Shown here in pieces: positions 9,451-18,711 of a stretch of 64,000 nucleotides of DNA. Each line of letters opens with the position of its first letter. Within the stretch, counting starts at the first letter, position 1. The notes below the pieces were generated by a model that saw nothing but the letters and a program-made list of their open reading frames with translations, had not been told where the DNA came from and ran no database searches. Source of the DNA: Chloroherpeton thalassium ATCC 35110 (GTDB lineage: Bacteria > Bacteroidota > Chlorobiia > Chlorobiales > Chloroherpetonaceae); NCBI RefSeq assembly GCF_000020525.1, contig NC_011026.1, positions 806,001-870,000 on the forward strand, given 5' to 3'. Both the position numbers and the translations under genes were made by a program.

Positions 9451-10260
9451 TTAAAACAGGAGAGAAAAGTACACATTGAAAGCTTTATTCAAAAGCGGTT
9501 TTTCACTCGAAAACGGCCAATTCATGTTGTTGCGGCGAAGCTCGTACATCGTGAAATTGATTCCATTTTTCAGCAGAAAATCAACCACCGGAACGAGCTT
9601 GGGCGCGCATTCAAAAACGCAGTCTGTCAATTTTCCGGCAAGCTGATGCGCCTCCATTTGAATCAAATAACTCACCGTCGACTGCAGGAAAAGATGCGCA
9701 GGAAACATCAGCGCGCGTTCCATATTTGCGCCAAAAATGACATGACCAATTTGCATATTCACGCCGGCTTGTGTCACTGTCCCGAAATGAATTTTCCCAT
9801 CAAATCGCTGATAGTTTTCCGAAAGAAAACCCATTTGCGGATTCGATGCAATATCTACTTTCGTCCAAGAAAGACCGCTATTGCAGGAAAGCGATAAAAT
9901 GGAGCGGTTCGTTAGTTTATAAGCATAACCGTCTTCAACCGCCACGCCAAAGCGCCAAAAACTCGTTGCCAATTCATCGTTGCCTGTGGAATTCTCTTTT
10001 GGAGAAACGCTGAAAGTCAAAGATGGCCGCGTGTAATCCAAAATATTGGGAGCGGTTGTCGTTCGCAGCCGACGCAGCCCCCAATTGAACCCGAATTGAT
10101 AAACCGATGAAAGCTTTGCCGGCGCATCTTTCAAAGACAGGCTCGGTGCGCCGTAAGAAAGTTCAATTGTAGGTTGTTTTAGAAAATCCTGCTGCGCCAA
10201 AAGCGGCGTAGCCATGAGCAAAAATCCAAGGCAAAAAATAAAGCACAGGCACGGTTTCAT
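9451..10260 (-). CDS. Secreted protein, probable outer-membrane beta-barrel, function unknown
   Basis: The frame is open from 10413, but the terminator of the upstream gene (10328-10378) lies inside that extension. The ATG at 10260 gives a clear signal peptide (MKPCLCFIFCLGFLLMATP with an AQQ-type cleavage site), so I chose it (269 residues). The mature part has alternating polar and aromatic or hydrophobic residues and ends in Phe, as outer-membrane barrels often do. No named family was recognised. It lies between the DHH gene and ppdK on the same strand. No strong ribosome-binding site is visible before the chosen ATG. Confidence 0.6.
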   Translation of the reverse strand: MKPCLCFIFCLGFLLMATPLLAQQDFLKQPTIELSYGAPSLSLKDAPAKLSSVYQFGFNWGLRRLRTTTAPNILDYTRPSLTFSVSPKENSTGNDELATSFWRFGVAVEDGYAYKLTNRSILSLSCNSGLSWTKVDIASNPQMGFLSENYQRFDGKIHFGTVTQAGVNMQIGHVIFGANMERALMFPAHLFLQSTVSYLIQMEAHQLAGKLTDCVFECAPKLVPVVDFLLKNGINFTMYELRRNNMNWPFSSEKPLLNKAFNVYFSLLF

Positions 10261-10327
10261 GAACCCAAACGATTTGATTTTAATAAATGGGCTGAATTTA
10301 AAATGAGATTGGCAAAATAACGCACGG

Positions 10328-10378
10328 AAAAAAAAAGAAAAGCAACCCAGCCGGCTTGCTCCAGCTGAATTGCTTTTC
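10328..10378 (-). terminator. Rho-independent terminator of the DHH gene
   Basis: Read on the minus strand, GAAAAGCAA and TTGCTTTTC pair around an inner CAGCTGG/CCGGCTG stem, followed by a run of T (10336-10328). It begins 28 bases after the DHH stop codon. It also argues against the longer start for the next gene. Confidence 0.85.
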
Positions 10379-10405
10379 ATAAACGAAATGAGAAAAAAAC
10401 TTTGC

Positions 10406-11323
10406 TCAGCCATCTTTTTTCATGGATTCGATCATCTGCTGGATTTTCTCATCGGCTTCATCATACTTAATCTGGCAGGTTCCCGCACCGCGATGGCCGC
10501 CGCCGCCGAACTTCGCCATTAGCGCGCCAATGTCGGTTTTTGATGTTCGATTAAAAATGCTATGCCCCACTGCACCCACCACAAATTCTCTGTTTTTACC
10601 ATCGATGAGTCGAACGGAAATATTTGTATCGGGATAAAGTGTATAAATTAAGAAGCGATTGCCGGTAGGAACATCAATGCCACGAAAATCCGTGACGACG
10701 ACATTTTTATCAACCGTGGAATGCGCTTGCAAAGCCTTTTTGAAACTTTCTTCATCTGCAAAATAACGCGCAACCCGCTCTTTGATGTCAGGAAATTCTA
10801 AAATTTCCTCAGCCGAATACGCAGTCATCCAATCGGCGAGTTTCATCATCAGCTCGCGATTGCTGATTTGATAATCCTTCGCTTTTGCCAAACCCGTTCT
10901 TGGATCCATCAAATAAGAAAGCAAAATCCAGCCTTTTGGCTCCAGCACATCTTCCGGCGAAAGATTGGCCGAATCGCTTTTATCAACCTCGATGAGAAGC
11001 GGATCGTACTTGGCAAGCGATGCGCCTTCACCTTTTAAAACATAGTAGTTGTAAATCACGCGAGCCGTGCTGGGTGCAATTTCGTAGCGCCCATTGAAAA
11101 CGAGCTCATCGTTGCGAGCCGACTCGCTGGCGTGGTGATCGAACCACATGCCGGCATCAGGGTGGTAAGGCAAGTTGGTGATAATGTCGTTGCTCGTCAC
11201 CTCAATTTTGCCATCCTGCATGTCTTTTGGATGGCAGAACTCTATGGCATCGATGGTGACGACTTCCTTCAATAAAACGGCGCAAACAAGGCCGTCGAAG
11301 TCTGAGCGTGTAAGGAGGCGCAT
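10406..11323 (-). CDS. DHH/DHHA1-family phosphoesterase (exopolyphosphatase-like)
   Basis: 305 residues. Metal-binding motif I appears as RSDFDGLVCA at the N-terminus, the DHH motif as WFDHHAS at about 60-66, and the DHHA1 substrate loop as FGGGGHRGAGT near residue 275. This layout occurs in small bacterial phosphoesterases acting on oligoribonucleotides, pAp or cyclic dinucleotides, and in exopolyphosphatase-like proteins; the sequence alone does not decide between them. There are no membrane segments or CBS domains. It starts with ATG and ends at a clear terminator. The gene is monocistronic. Confidence 0.85.
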   Translation of the reverse strand: MRLLTRSDFDGLVCAVLLKEVVTIDAIEFCHPKDMQDGKIEVTSNDIITNLPYHPDAGMWFDHHASESARNDELVFNGRYEIAPSTARVIYNYYVLKGEGASLAKYDPLLIEVDKSDSANLSPEDVLEPKGWILLSYLMDPRTGLAKAKDYQISNRELMMKLADWMTAYSAEEILEFPDIKERVARYFADEESFKKALQAHSTVDKNVVVTDFRGIDVPTGNRFLIYTLYPDTNISVRLIDGKNREFVVGAVGHSIFNRTSKTDIGALMAKFGGGGHRGAGTCQIKYDEADEKIQQMIESMKKDG

Positions 11324-11578
11324 ACTGGATTCTCCTATTAGATTAGGTTTTCAAGAAAGCGAACAACTGTCTAAAATGACCATCAAAACAGGATTTCAAG
11401 CACCAATGTAAAAGAAGACGATATCAAAGCGTGTTCATCAGGCAAAAACTACGCAACAAAACATGTTCTTGAAGAAATGTGGTTAAGAGATTGTGTTCTT
11501 TTGTAAATTAAAGTCTTTTTGAAAAAACATTGCAGTGTGTTCAACCTAACACAATTTTAATAAAAAACATAGCCATTT

Positions 11579-12445
11579 ATGCTTGCCGAAGCCATCGGAT
11601 TTCTTTTTCAAGTTTTTAGAATTGGTGTTCCATACCTTCTAACTTCTCTGGGCGCAACGTATTCAGAACGGGGCGGCGTGATTAATCTCGCCCTGGACGG
11701 CTTAATTTTAGTTGGTGCGTTTGGGGCTACCGTTGGGCAATTTTATACCGAATCGGCTTTTTTGGGTATATTTTTAGCGGTTTTACTGGGTTTGCTCATA
11801 TCGCTGCTGCACGCCTATATGACCATTACACTCAAGGCAAACCAAATCGTCAGTGGCGTTGCCATCAATATTTTAGTAGCCGGTTTAACCCAATTTTTTC
11901 TCAAAGTCATTTTCAATAGTTCGTCGAACTCCGAGCGCATCGCAGGCATCGACGCGCCAAACGTGTTACTTAATCCCATTTTCATTTTTGCGATTGTTGC
12001 TGTTCCGCTTTCACACTACATTTTTTTCTACACGCCTTATGGCCTTCGGCTTCGCGCAACAGGCGAAAACGCCAAAGCGGTCGATTCGCTGGGCATTTCT
12101 GTTTCGCTCATGCGTTATAGCGGCGTGCTGATTTCTGGCGTATTGGCGGCGTTGGCTGGCGCATTTCTTGCCTTCGAGCAGCATAGTTTTACAGATGGGA
12201 TGTCTGCCGGGCGCGGCTACATTTCACTTGCTGCAATGATTATCGGGAAATGGCAACCGTTAGGCGCTGCTGCCGCCGGATTAATGTTTGCTGCCACCGA
12301 GTCAATGGAACTTCGCCTTCAAAGCGAAGCCATTCCATCGCAATTGATACAAGCGCTGCCTTATTTAATTACAATTGTCGTTTTAATTGGGTTTATCGGC
12401 AAATCCGTGCCGCCGCGCGAAGATGGCATTCCCTATGAAAAATAA
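11579..12445 (+). CDS. ABC transporter permease, nucleoside/simple-sugar type
   Basis: 288 residues and about eight hydrophobic segments. The N-terminal block SLGATYSERGGVINLALDGLI is typical of the second permease of the basic-membrane-protein (BMP) nucleoside importers, as are the loop TPYGLRLRATGENAKAVDSLGI and AGRGYISLAAMIIGKW. In such systems an ATPase with two nucleotide-binding domains and a first permease are encoded beside it. Here the neighbours are a DHH gene on the other strand and a lipoprotein gene of a different type, so the partners must be elsewhere or lost. Substrate is unproven. Confidence 0.88.
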   Translation: MLAEAIGFLFQVFRIGVPYLLTSLGATYSERGGVINLALDGLILVGAFGATVGQFYTESAFLGIFLAVLLGLLISLLHAYMTITLKANQIVSGVAINILVAGLTQFFLKVIFNSSSNSERIAGIDAPNVLLNPIFIFAIVAVPLSHYIFFYTPYGLRLRATGENAKAVDSLGISVSLMRYSGVLISGVLAALAGAFLAFEQHSFTDGMSAGRGYISLAAMIIGKWQPLGAAAAGLMFAATESMELRLQSEAIPSQLIQALPYLITIVVLIGFIGKSVPPREDGIPYEK

Positions 12446-12585
12446 TTTTTTTGATCCGATTGCGTGGGTGATTTTTTTGAGAGGTTAATTGTGTTCCATA
12501 AAAATTTGGATATCTTTACAATCTGTGTTTTATAAAAATTCTTTTCTGCTAACCAAAATTCGCTAACCAAAAAATCTACCGACAC

Positions 12586-13149
12586 ATGCGTTTGAGATTT
12601 TCCACAGCACTTGTAGCGATAGCTGCTATCGGCTTCTCCGGGATGCTCTTCTCGGGATGCTCCGGCTGTAGCAAAAAGGGGGACGATGCAGACCTTTTGA
12701 AGCCCGATTCGGCAGCTCAAGTCGACTACTTGAAGCAGTACGAAAAAACGCTTGCCGAACCTGAACAACAGGATAAAGCTGGCTTAATCAAAAAGGAATA
12801 CAGCACTCAAGAAGCTGCGCCACAAGCAGAAGAAACCCCAACAACAACAGCAAAAACAACCGTTCAAGACCCATACGATCTGATGGAACCTGTGCTTGAT
12901 GACTTGGAAAACAAGCTCAGTCCAATTATCGATCGCGCTTGGCGTCAGCGCGGCTTGAAAGGCTACATCGAGTTCGACTTGCAAGTTGGCCCAGATGGCC
13001 GTGTGGCAAAGTTCAATCTTGTGCACAGCGATGTTGATGCTGCCACACTTTCAACGGTCAAAGCCATTGCTCGTAGCACCCGATTTGAGCCGCATGATGA
13101 AAAGTATGGCAACATGAATACGCCACCTTTAAAGTTTTTGTCGCCTTAA
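12586..13149 (+). CDS. Lipoprotein with TonB-like C-terminal domain
   Basis: 187 residues. The signal peptide ends in a lipobox LFSGC with the lipid-modified Cys at about residue 25. An acidic and Gln/Thr-rich linker (about 30-95) follows, then a C-terminal domain with GYIEFDLQVGPDGRVAKFNL and TRFEPHDEK, which resembles the TonB C-terminal / AgmX-PglI C-terminal fold. Such proteins often link the inner and outer membrane or belong to gliding and adventurous-motility machinery, but no partners are nearby. The ATG at 12586 is the only start that keeps the full signal peptide. Confidence 0.7.
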   Translation: MRLRFSTALVAIAAIGFSGMLFSGCSGCSKKGDDADLLKPDSAAQVDYLKQYEKTLAEPEQQDKAGLIKKEYSTQEAAPQAEETPTTTAKTTVQDPYDLMEPVLDDLENKLSPIIDRAWRQRGLKGYIEFDLQVGPDGRVAKFNLVHSDVDAATLSTVKAIARSTRFEPHDEKYGNMNTPPLKFLSP

Positions 13150-13321
13150 TCTTATTGGGAAAAGTTCTCTTTTAAGCGTGAAAGAAACTTTCAATGGCTT
13201 ACTTGCCGTTTGAGCTGAAGATATTTGCGCGAGCTCACCTCGTGCAAATATCCCTCCAAATAGCTTGACAATAATACCACGCTGTGTGGGATTAATTCTT
13301 TGAATTTAAAAATGAGTGATA

Positions 13322-14002
13322 ATGGCCAACATTAATTTTGGTTTTGAAAATTTCGCGAAAAAAGAACTCTACTCATCTCGCACTGAAAGTAGCATCAACA
13401 ACATGCTTGTGCCAATGGTTATTGAGACGTCAGGACGTGGCGAACGAGCTTTTGATATTTTTTCAAGGCTTTTAAGAGAACGCATTATTTTTCTCGGAAC
13501 GCCAATAGATGATCACTCAGCAAGCCTCATCATGGCGCAGCTCATTTACCTCGAGTCTGAAGATCCTGAGCGCGATATTTTCATGTACATCAACTCGCCA
13601 GGTGGCAGCGTTTCAGCCGGTCTTGGTCTCTACGATACCATGCAATACATTCGCCCCGACGTTTCAACGGTTTGCGTGGGAATGGCTGCCAGCATGGGCG
13701 CCTTTTTGCTCGCCAGTGGCACCGCCGGAAAACGCGCCAGCTTGCCGCACTCACGCATTATGATTCACCAGCCGTCGGGTGGCGCACAAGGTCAGGAAAC
13801 CGACATTGTCATTCAAGCAAGAGAAATTGAGAAAATTCGCCGCTTGCTTGAAGAACTTTTTGCGCAACACACCAAACAGGATGTCGTGAAAGTTCGCGAG
13901 GATTCCGAACGCGATCGCTGGATGAACGCTCAAGAAGCTAAAGAATACGGCATTATCGACGAGATTTTTGATCGCCGCAAAGCTCCTGAAGAGGCCAAGT
14001 AG
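13322..14002 (+). CDS. clpP: ATP-dependent Clp protease proteolytic subunit
   Basis: 226 residues from the ATG at 13322; an in-frame GTG lies six bases upstream. Catalytic Ser is in [14 protein letters not shown], catalytic His in [11 protein letters not shown], and the Asp follows in the [10 protein letters not shown] region. The oligomerisation block [12 protein letters not shown] is present. ClpP forms the tetradecameric barrel that degrades proteins unfolded by ClpX or ClpA. The N-terminal ~25 residues before the conserved LVPMVIET block are somewhat longer than in E. coli. No clpX follows; a strong terminator ends the transcript. Confidence 0.96.
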   Translation: MANINFGFENFAKKELYSSRTESSINNMLVPMVIETSGRGERAFDIFSRLLRERIIFLGTPIDDHSASLIMAQLIYLESEDPERDIFMYINSPGGSVSAGLGLYDTMQYIRPDVSTVCVGMAASMGAFLLASGTAGKRASLPHSRIMIHQPSGGAQGQETDIVIQAREIEKIRRLLEELFAQHTKQDVVKVREDSERDRWMNAQEAKEYGIIDEIFDRRKAPEEAK

Positions 14003-14038
14003 TATTCGGCTTTTGAAAAAATTCACTATTGATTAGAC

Positions 14039-14077
14039 AGCCATTGCTTGAGAATGCTCAAGCAATGGCTTTTTTTT
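14039..14077 (+). terminator. Rho-independent terminator of clpP
   Basis: AGCCATTGCTTGAG pairs with CTCAAGCAATGGCT around a four-base loop, followed by eight T. It begins 37 bases after the clpP stop. Confidence 0.93.
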
Positions 14078-14355
14078 ATTCAGTGGAAAAGCTCGGTACA
14101 AAATTTGTTAGAAATATGTCAGTACCAAAAAGAATCCTATTCTTGACGGACTCGTTTAGCAAACACCCGAAAAATAAGTTTTATCTTATCTTACTGCCGA
14201 TGGGCAAGCAAGATCAGCCCGCCCTTTTCCCTTCCCGAAAATGAACTTGGCGCTCCTACTATGCATGTCTTTTTTCTAAAATAGACATGGATTGTGACGT
14301 GCGTCATAAAAACTGCCTCGCGTGTTAGTAGCTTTAACATAAAAAATATGGCCCA

Positions 14356-15894
14356 GTGACGAAACAGCAATTTTATGCCATGATGAATGTTGATGCCAGC
14401 TTAAAAAACAAGCAAATAGCAACCGGAGCCCTGACGGCTATCTTGCTATTTATTTCCCTGGACATCTTTATCGGGCAATTTAGGGTTGAAATTTCTCTTT
14501 ATGATGTTGTAGGCAAAACGATCGTTTTAGTGCTTGCAGCCGTTTTGCTCGCGATTGTATTCAACGCATCCATTTCTCGCAAAACATTTTTTTCACTTTT
14601 CACAGGATTTTCCCTTTACTTTTTAGGTAGCCTGGTGGACTTATATGACGAGTTTAGCAAAAACGATACTTACGACGCCTTTGAAGATATCGGCATTCCC
14701 ATTGGCATGCTGTTTATTTGTTTTGGCTTGTATTTCTGGTTTGAGGAAACCAAAAGCGAGTCGCGCCGGCGCTACGAATTGGCCGCAGAAGCTGGCCGTG
14801 TGGGCGTTTGGGAATGGAATTTGCAAACGGGGGAGTTTTTTGTTGATCCCTATCTAAAATTAATGCTCGGCTACACAGAAACCGATTCGCCGCAAAGCAT
14901 CGACGAATGGAAAAACCTCACGCATCCTGACGATAGAAAAAACGTGGATGCCCAAACAATGGCTTACCTACAAGGGAAAAAAGTCCCTTTTCGCGAGTTG
15001 GTTCATAGAATGACTCACAAAAATGGCAGCCAGCGCTGGCTTTTGTTTCGCGGAAGACTTTTCTATGATGATAAAGGACGGCCTTACAAATTTTTAGGAA
15101 CTGAAACCGATATTAGCGACCGAATTGAATTGGAAGAGCAGTTAAATCACGCGCAAAAAATGGACGCCATTGGCAAGCTCGCTGAAGGCATCGCCCATAT
15201 TTTCAATGATCATTTAACCGTGATTTTAGCGAATGCACAAATGCTTGAGACAAATTTAGCAAGCGATAAAAAGAGTATTTCACGCTTAAAGGATATTGAA
15301 ACCTCTGCCATCAGAGGCGCTGAGTTGGTTAAAAATCTACTTGCATTTTCAAGCGTCAAAAAAAGAGAGTCCTATCCGATTGATGTAAATCGCTGCGTTG
15401 CTGCAGTCACGGCCATTTTATCGCGCGCCATCAGCAATCAGATCCAAATAGAAACGGCGTTATGCACCGAATCATTGATTGTGGATGGCGATGAAGACCT
15501 GATAAACCAAGTGCTCATAAACATTGGCCTCAACGCAACTGAAGCGATGATCGCAGGACATGACGCACCGAAACCGTCCGTGCTGAAGTTTTCAACTTCG
15601 ATGAAGGCAGTGCCGCCTTCCCTGGCACAGCAGTTTCATATTAGCGCCACAGATTCGTATGTTTGCGTCAGCATATCCGATACGGGCAAAGGCATGGAGA
15701 AAGCGCTGATTGAGCGGATATTTGAGCCATTTTATACAACCAAAGGACTTGAATATAACACAGGACTTGGCCTTTCTATCTCATATAGCGCGGTCAAAGA
15801 GCATCGCGGGGCAATTCAAGTTGAAAGCCAAATTGGGCAAGGAACCACGTTTAACATTTATCTTCCACGAGTTGTTGAAACCCAAGCTGCATGA
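14356..15894 (+). CDS. Membrane-anchored PAS sensor histidine kinase
   Basis: 512 residues from a GTG; an ATG at 14377 or 14380 is possible. Four hydrophobic segments (about 22-40, 48-68, 75-95, 112-130) are followed by a PAS/PAC domain (about 138-255, with GVWEWNLQTGEFF and FLGTETDISDR). The dimerisation helix carries the phospho-acceptor His in EGIAHIFNDHLTVI (the common AHDFNN has become AHIFND). The ATPase has the N box NQVLINIGLNATEAM, G1 ISDTGKGM and G2 TGLGLSIS. No response-regulator gene is adjacent. The stop overlaps the next start (ATGA), so the two genes are translationally coupled. Confidence 0.88.
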   Translation: MTKQQFYAMMNVDASLKNKQIATGALTAILLFISLDIFIGQFRVEISLYDVVGKTIVLVLAAVLLAIVFNASISRKTFFSLFTGFSLYFLGSLVDLYDEFSKNDTYDAFEDIGIPIGMLFICFGLYFWFEETKSESRRRYELAAEAGRVGVWEWNLQTGEFFVDPYLKLMLGYTETDSPQSIDEWKNLTHPDDRKNVDAQTMAYLQGKKVPFRELVHRMTHKNGSQRWLLFRGRLFYDDKGRPYKFLGTETDISDRIELEEQLNHAQKMDAIGKLAEGIAHIFNDHLTVILANAQMLETNLASDKKSISRLKDIETSAIRGAELVKNLLAFSSVKKRESYPIDVNRCVAAVTAILSRAISNQIQIETALCTESLIVDGDEDLINQVLINIGLNATEAMIAGHDAPKPSVLKFSTSMKAVPPSLAQQFHISATDSYVCVSISDTGKGMEKALIERIFEPFYTTKGLEYNTGLGLSISYSAVKEHRGAIQVESQIGQGTTFNIYLPRVVETQAA

Positions 15895-16835
15895 GCGCGA
15901 TAGAAAGTTTACCTTTGAGTTGGTGTCGAGATTCGATTTCCGAACCGAGTTATCGCCGCCAAATACTGCCCATTTCCCGAACTTCATGGATTTCCTTTGC
16001 AACACTTCCTCATTCATACGCTTTTGAAAAAATCTACTCGGAATTTCTCGCCAAAAGGCACGATGGCTTTTTATTGCGAGGGTGCCCTTCTGAAGTAGCG
16101 CTGTTTCTCGCCGAGCGCGGCTGCGAAGTGGCGCAAACCGGCGCAGAAGCTGTGCTGCAATTAAATGAGCCGCATTTGGAAAAACCTTCGCTTCAAAAAT
16201 TGCTCAAGCAGGTTCGCAAGCACGGCAATGCCATAGAAATCGTGCTGAATGAGGAAAATCGCCGAAAACTTTATGCGTTTCAAATGACTTGCCGCCATGG
16301 CAATAAGCCGCAGCTTAGCGATTTGTTCAGAACATTTCCTTACGAAGCGTGCCGTTGTTTTGCGTTCGTATCGGCGCAAGGCAAATGGTTGGCTGCCATG
16401 ACGCTGAGCCAACAAACCACAAAAAAATTGCACACTGAACTGATGCTCAAACATCGGGAATCGCCTGTCGGGGTGATGGAAGCTTTAATTGAATCGGTGT
16501 TTTTTCTCTTGCAAGCGGAAGGATTTTTGGAATGGAGTTTAAGTGAAGTGCCATTTTATCACGTTCAGCAACGCGCGCCGCAGAAATTAAGTGTGACGGA
16601 ACAAACAGTGGCTGCTGCTGGAGAAATCTGGAAATCTGCTTACAATTTTGATGGTCTATTTCGGTTTAAGGACAAATTTGCTCCTGTTTGGCAGCCTATT
16701 TATCTCTGCGCTTATCCACAACTTTCGCTTATATTGCTTGCTGAAATCGCATTCCGAACCGGATATGCCGATTTGATTTTGCACGATGCCATGCAAAAAC
16801 TACCACGCAATCCGCTTGGATTTTTAAATTCCTAA
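15891..16835 (+). CDS. DUF2156 / phosphatidylglycerol lysyltransferase C-terminal-like protein
   Basis: 314 residues, overlapping the kinase gene by four bases. The C-terminal segment YNFDGLFRFKDKFAPVWQPI matches the signature seen in the soluble aminoacyl-transferase domain of MprF and in DUF2156 proteins. The central part contains a MEALIESVFFLLQAEGF helix as in GNAT-fold domains. There are no membrane segments, so this is the catalytic fold without the flippase part of MprF. The substrate is unknown; by family it transfers an acyl or aminoacyl group, possibly to a lipid. Coupling with a membrane-bound PAS kinase hints at an envelope response, which is inference. Confidence 0.7.
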   Translation: MSAIESLPLSWCRDSISEPSYRRQILPISRTSWISFATLPHSYAFEKIYSEFLAKRHDGFLLRGCPSEVALFLAERGCEVAQTGAEAVLQLNEPHLEKPSLQKLLKQVRKHGNAIEIVLNEENRRKLYAFQMTCRHGNKPQLSDLFRTFPYEACRCFAFVSAQGKWLAAMTLSQQTTKKLHTELMLKHRESPVGVMEALIESVFFLLQAEGFLEWSLSEVPFYHVQQRAPQKLSVTEQTVAAAGEIWKSAYNFDGLFRFKDKFAPVWQPIYLCAYPQLSLILLAEIAFRTGYADLILHDAMQKLPRNPLGFLNS

Positions 16836-16931
16836 CCGTTTGGGGCTTTTCAATCCAAAAAGAATTTTTGCAAAAAAAAAAGATCAGTTTTTCCGCAAAA
16901 AAATTTTTCCGAAGTTCTTGCAGTAGACCCA

Positions 16932-16960
16932 AAAAGTCCATCGTTTGGCGATGGACTTTT
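16932..16960 (-). terminator. Terminator between DUF2156 gene and HU gene
   Basis: AAAAGTCCATCG pairs with CGATGGACTTTT around a five-base loop, with A and T runs outside. It lies between convergent genes and can serve both, with HU (ending at 16982) the closer. Confidence 0.85.
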
Positions 16961-16981
16961 ATAAAAAATGGGTTAAAGCCT

Positions 16982-17263
16982 TTAATTGCTACCCGCAACT
17001 TCGTTCTTTAAGGTTGCACCTGGTTTGAACTTAGGCACTTTCTTAGCAGCGATGGTCATGGATTCACCTGTTTTTGGATTACGCCCTTCGCGCTCTGAGC
17101 GATCCATAACGGTAAATGTGCCAAAGCCAACCAAAGTAACGGAGTCTCCGCTTTTGAGAGCTGCTGAAACGGTCTTTACAAAAGCATTTAAAGCTCTTTC
17201 GGAATCAGCTTTTGTTAGCCCAGACTCAGCGGCAATTTTTTCTACAAGATCTGCTTTTGTCAT
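16982..17263 (-). CDS. hup: HU-family DNA-binding protein
   Basis: 93 residues, a standard HU length. It begins [19 protein letters not shown], has the dimer core [19 protein letters not shown], and has the arm with [20 protein letters not shown], which carries the conserved Arg-Asn-Pro of the DNA-intercalating tip. HU bends and compacts DNA in the nucleoid. The gene is transcribed alone. The upstream 240 bases separate it divergently from efp. Confidence 0.95.
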   Translation of the reverse strand: MTKADLVEKIAAESGLTKADSERALNAFVKTVSAALKSGDSVTLVGFGTFTVMDRSEREGRNPKTGESMTIAAKKVPKFKPGATLKNEVAGSN

Positions 17264-17504
17264 GTGTTTGCAGGGTTTGGTTTTTCAAAATAATCACCTC
17301 ATCCCCCTTTTTCTGATGGTGATAATTAAACAATTAATTTAAGCAAAATCAAAAATTAATCAAGGGGGTATTCTCATATCCTATCATTTTTTGGGGCTGA
17401 TAGCCAAATCCTCCGGTTTTGCTTTTCGGCTGTCTAATATTATATTTTGCGTTCATTTTTTGTAGTTTTTGTTAAAAGTTAAAAAACAAATTTGCGGCAC
17501 AGGC

Positions 17505-18071
17505 ATGGCAACGACAAGCGATCTGGCAAAAGGCGTTATCCTACGATTTAATGGCAATCTTCATATTCTTGAAGAGATTTCTCATCACACGCCGGGCAAT
17601 AAGCGCGGCTTTTATCAAGCCAAAATGAGAAATTTGCGAAATGGTAGAATTGTTGAAAATAAATTTCGCTCAGGCGAAGCGGTGGAAATTGTCTCGACAG
17701 AGCGACGCAAACATCAATACCTCTACCAAGATGGGCTTGATTATGTAATGATGGATGGCGACACCTACGAGCAACTGCACATTTCAAATGAGTTAATTGG
17801 CGAACAGGCAAAGTTTCTGAAAGAAAGCATGGAAGTCGACCTCGTTTTTACAACGGATGGCGAGATCATTCAAGCAGAGGTGCCCGTTTTTGTTGAGCTT
17901 GAGGTAACGGAAACAGATCCGACCACAAAAGACGACCGCGCCAACAGCGGCACCAAACCCGCCACCATGGAAACTGGCGCAATTATTCAAGTTCCAATGT
18001 TCGTTCAAAATGGCGATTTTATCAGAATCGACACCCGAACCGGCGAATATATAGAGCGAGCAAAAAAATAA
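17505..18071 (+). CDS. efp: Translation elongation factor P
   Basis: 188 residues from the ATG at 17505 (MATTSDLAKG); the frame is open further upstream but that part is not conserved. The N-terminal KOW-like domain holds the loop HTPGNKRGFYQ, where the modified residue that reaches the peptidyl-transferase centre sits, probably the Lys in GNKRG. The C-terminal OB domain ends with GDFIRIDTRTGEYIERA, the EF-P signature. It relieves ribosome stalling at polyproline. It is 77 bases upstream of accB, a linkage common in bacteria. Confidence 0.95.
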   Translation: MATTSDLAKGVILRFNGNLHILEEISHHTPGNKRGFYQAKMRNLRNGRIVENKFRSGEAVEIVSTERRKHQYLYQDGLDYVMMDGDTYEQLHISNELIGEQAKFLKESMEVDLVFTTDGEIIQAEVPVFVELEVTETDPTTKDDRANSGTKPATMETGAIIQVPMFVQNGDFIRIDTRTGEYIERAKK

Positions 18072-18148
18072 CCTGACGCTTTAGTCTACACAATTCAAGC
18101 GCGCTCCAAAGAACTGCGCTACTTAATATAATGGGGAGTTTCAACAAG

Positions 18149-18676
18149 ATGAATCTTGACGACATACAAAAACTCATCAAGCTGCTTGATGAATCAAGCC
18201 TTGACGAATTGAAAATTGAAGAAGGTGAGTTTAAACTCACTTTGAAGCGTTCCAAAGAAACTGCTGCTGTAGGCCAATCCTTTCACCATGTAACTGCTCC
18301 GCCTTCGTATTATCCTTCCACACATGCTATGGCGGCTCCGCAAATGCAACCGGCTCAGCCACAACCAACAGCCGAACAAACTGCGCCTACCGGAGGCAGC
18401 GCTGCGCAGGCAGACACCAATTCTCAGGCCGCTAAATACAAGGAAATTCGGTCACCGATGGTGGGCACTTTTTATAGAGCGCCGTCTCCCGAGTCCAGCC
18501 CGTACATTCAGGTTGGCGACTCGATTAATCCCGGAAAAGTGCTGTGCATTATTGAAGCCATGAAATTGATGAACGAAATCGAAAGTGACATTCAGGGCAA
18601 AATTGTCAAAATTTTGGTAGAAAACGGACAGCCAGTAGAATATGACCAAGTGCTCTTTCTTGTTGAGCCAGCATGA
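18149..18676 (+). CDS. accB: Biotin carboxyl carrier protein of acetyl-CoA carboxylase
   Basis: 175 residues from the ATG at 18149 ([16 protein letters not shown]), which has GGGGAG ten bases upstream; another ATG at 18131 would add six residues. After the N-terminal helix comes an Ala/Pro/Gln-rich flexible linker (about 60-100) and then the biotinyl domain, with the biotinylated Lys in [11 protein letters not shown]. It carries CO2 as carboxybiotin between biotin carboxylase and carboxyltransferase, the first step of fatty acid synthesis. It precedes accC by 35 bases in the same operon. Confidence 0.95.
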   Translation: MNLDDIQKLIKLLDESSLDELKIEEGEFKLTLKRSKETAAVGQSFHHVTAPPSYYPSTHAMAAPQMQPAQPQPTAEQTAPTGGSAAQADTNSQAAKYKEIRSPMVGTFYRAPSPESSPYIQVGDSINPGKVLCIIEAMKLMNEIESDIQGKIVKILVENGQPVEYDQVLFLVEPA

Positions 18677-18711
18677 TGAATTTTCAATTTAACTAAATCG
18701 CGCCACCGACA

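Noticed and set aside
14029-14244. 71-residue frame after clpP
   Set aside because: It starts within the clpP terminator region and covers the hairpin; no family likeness.
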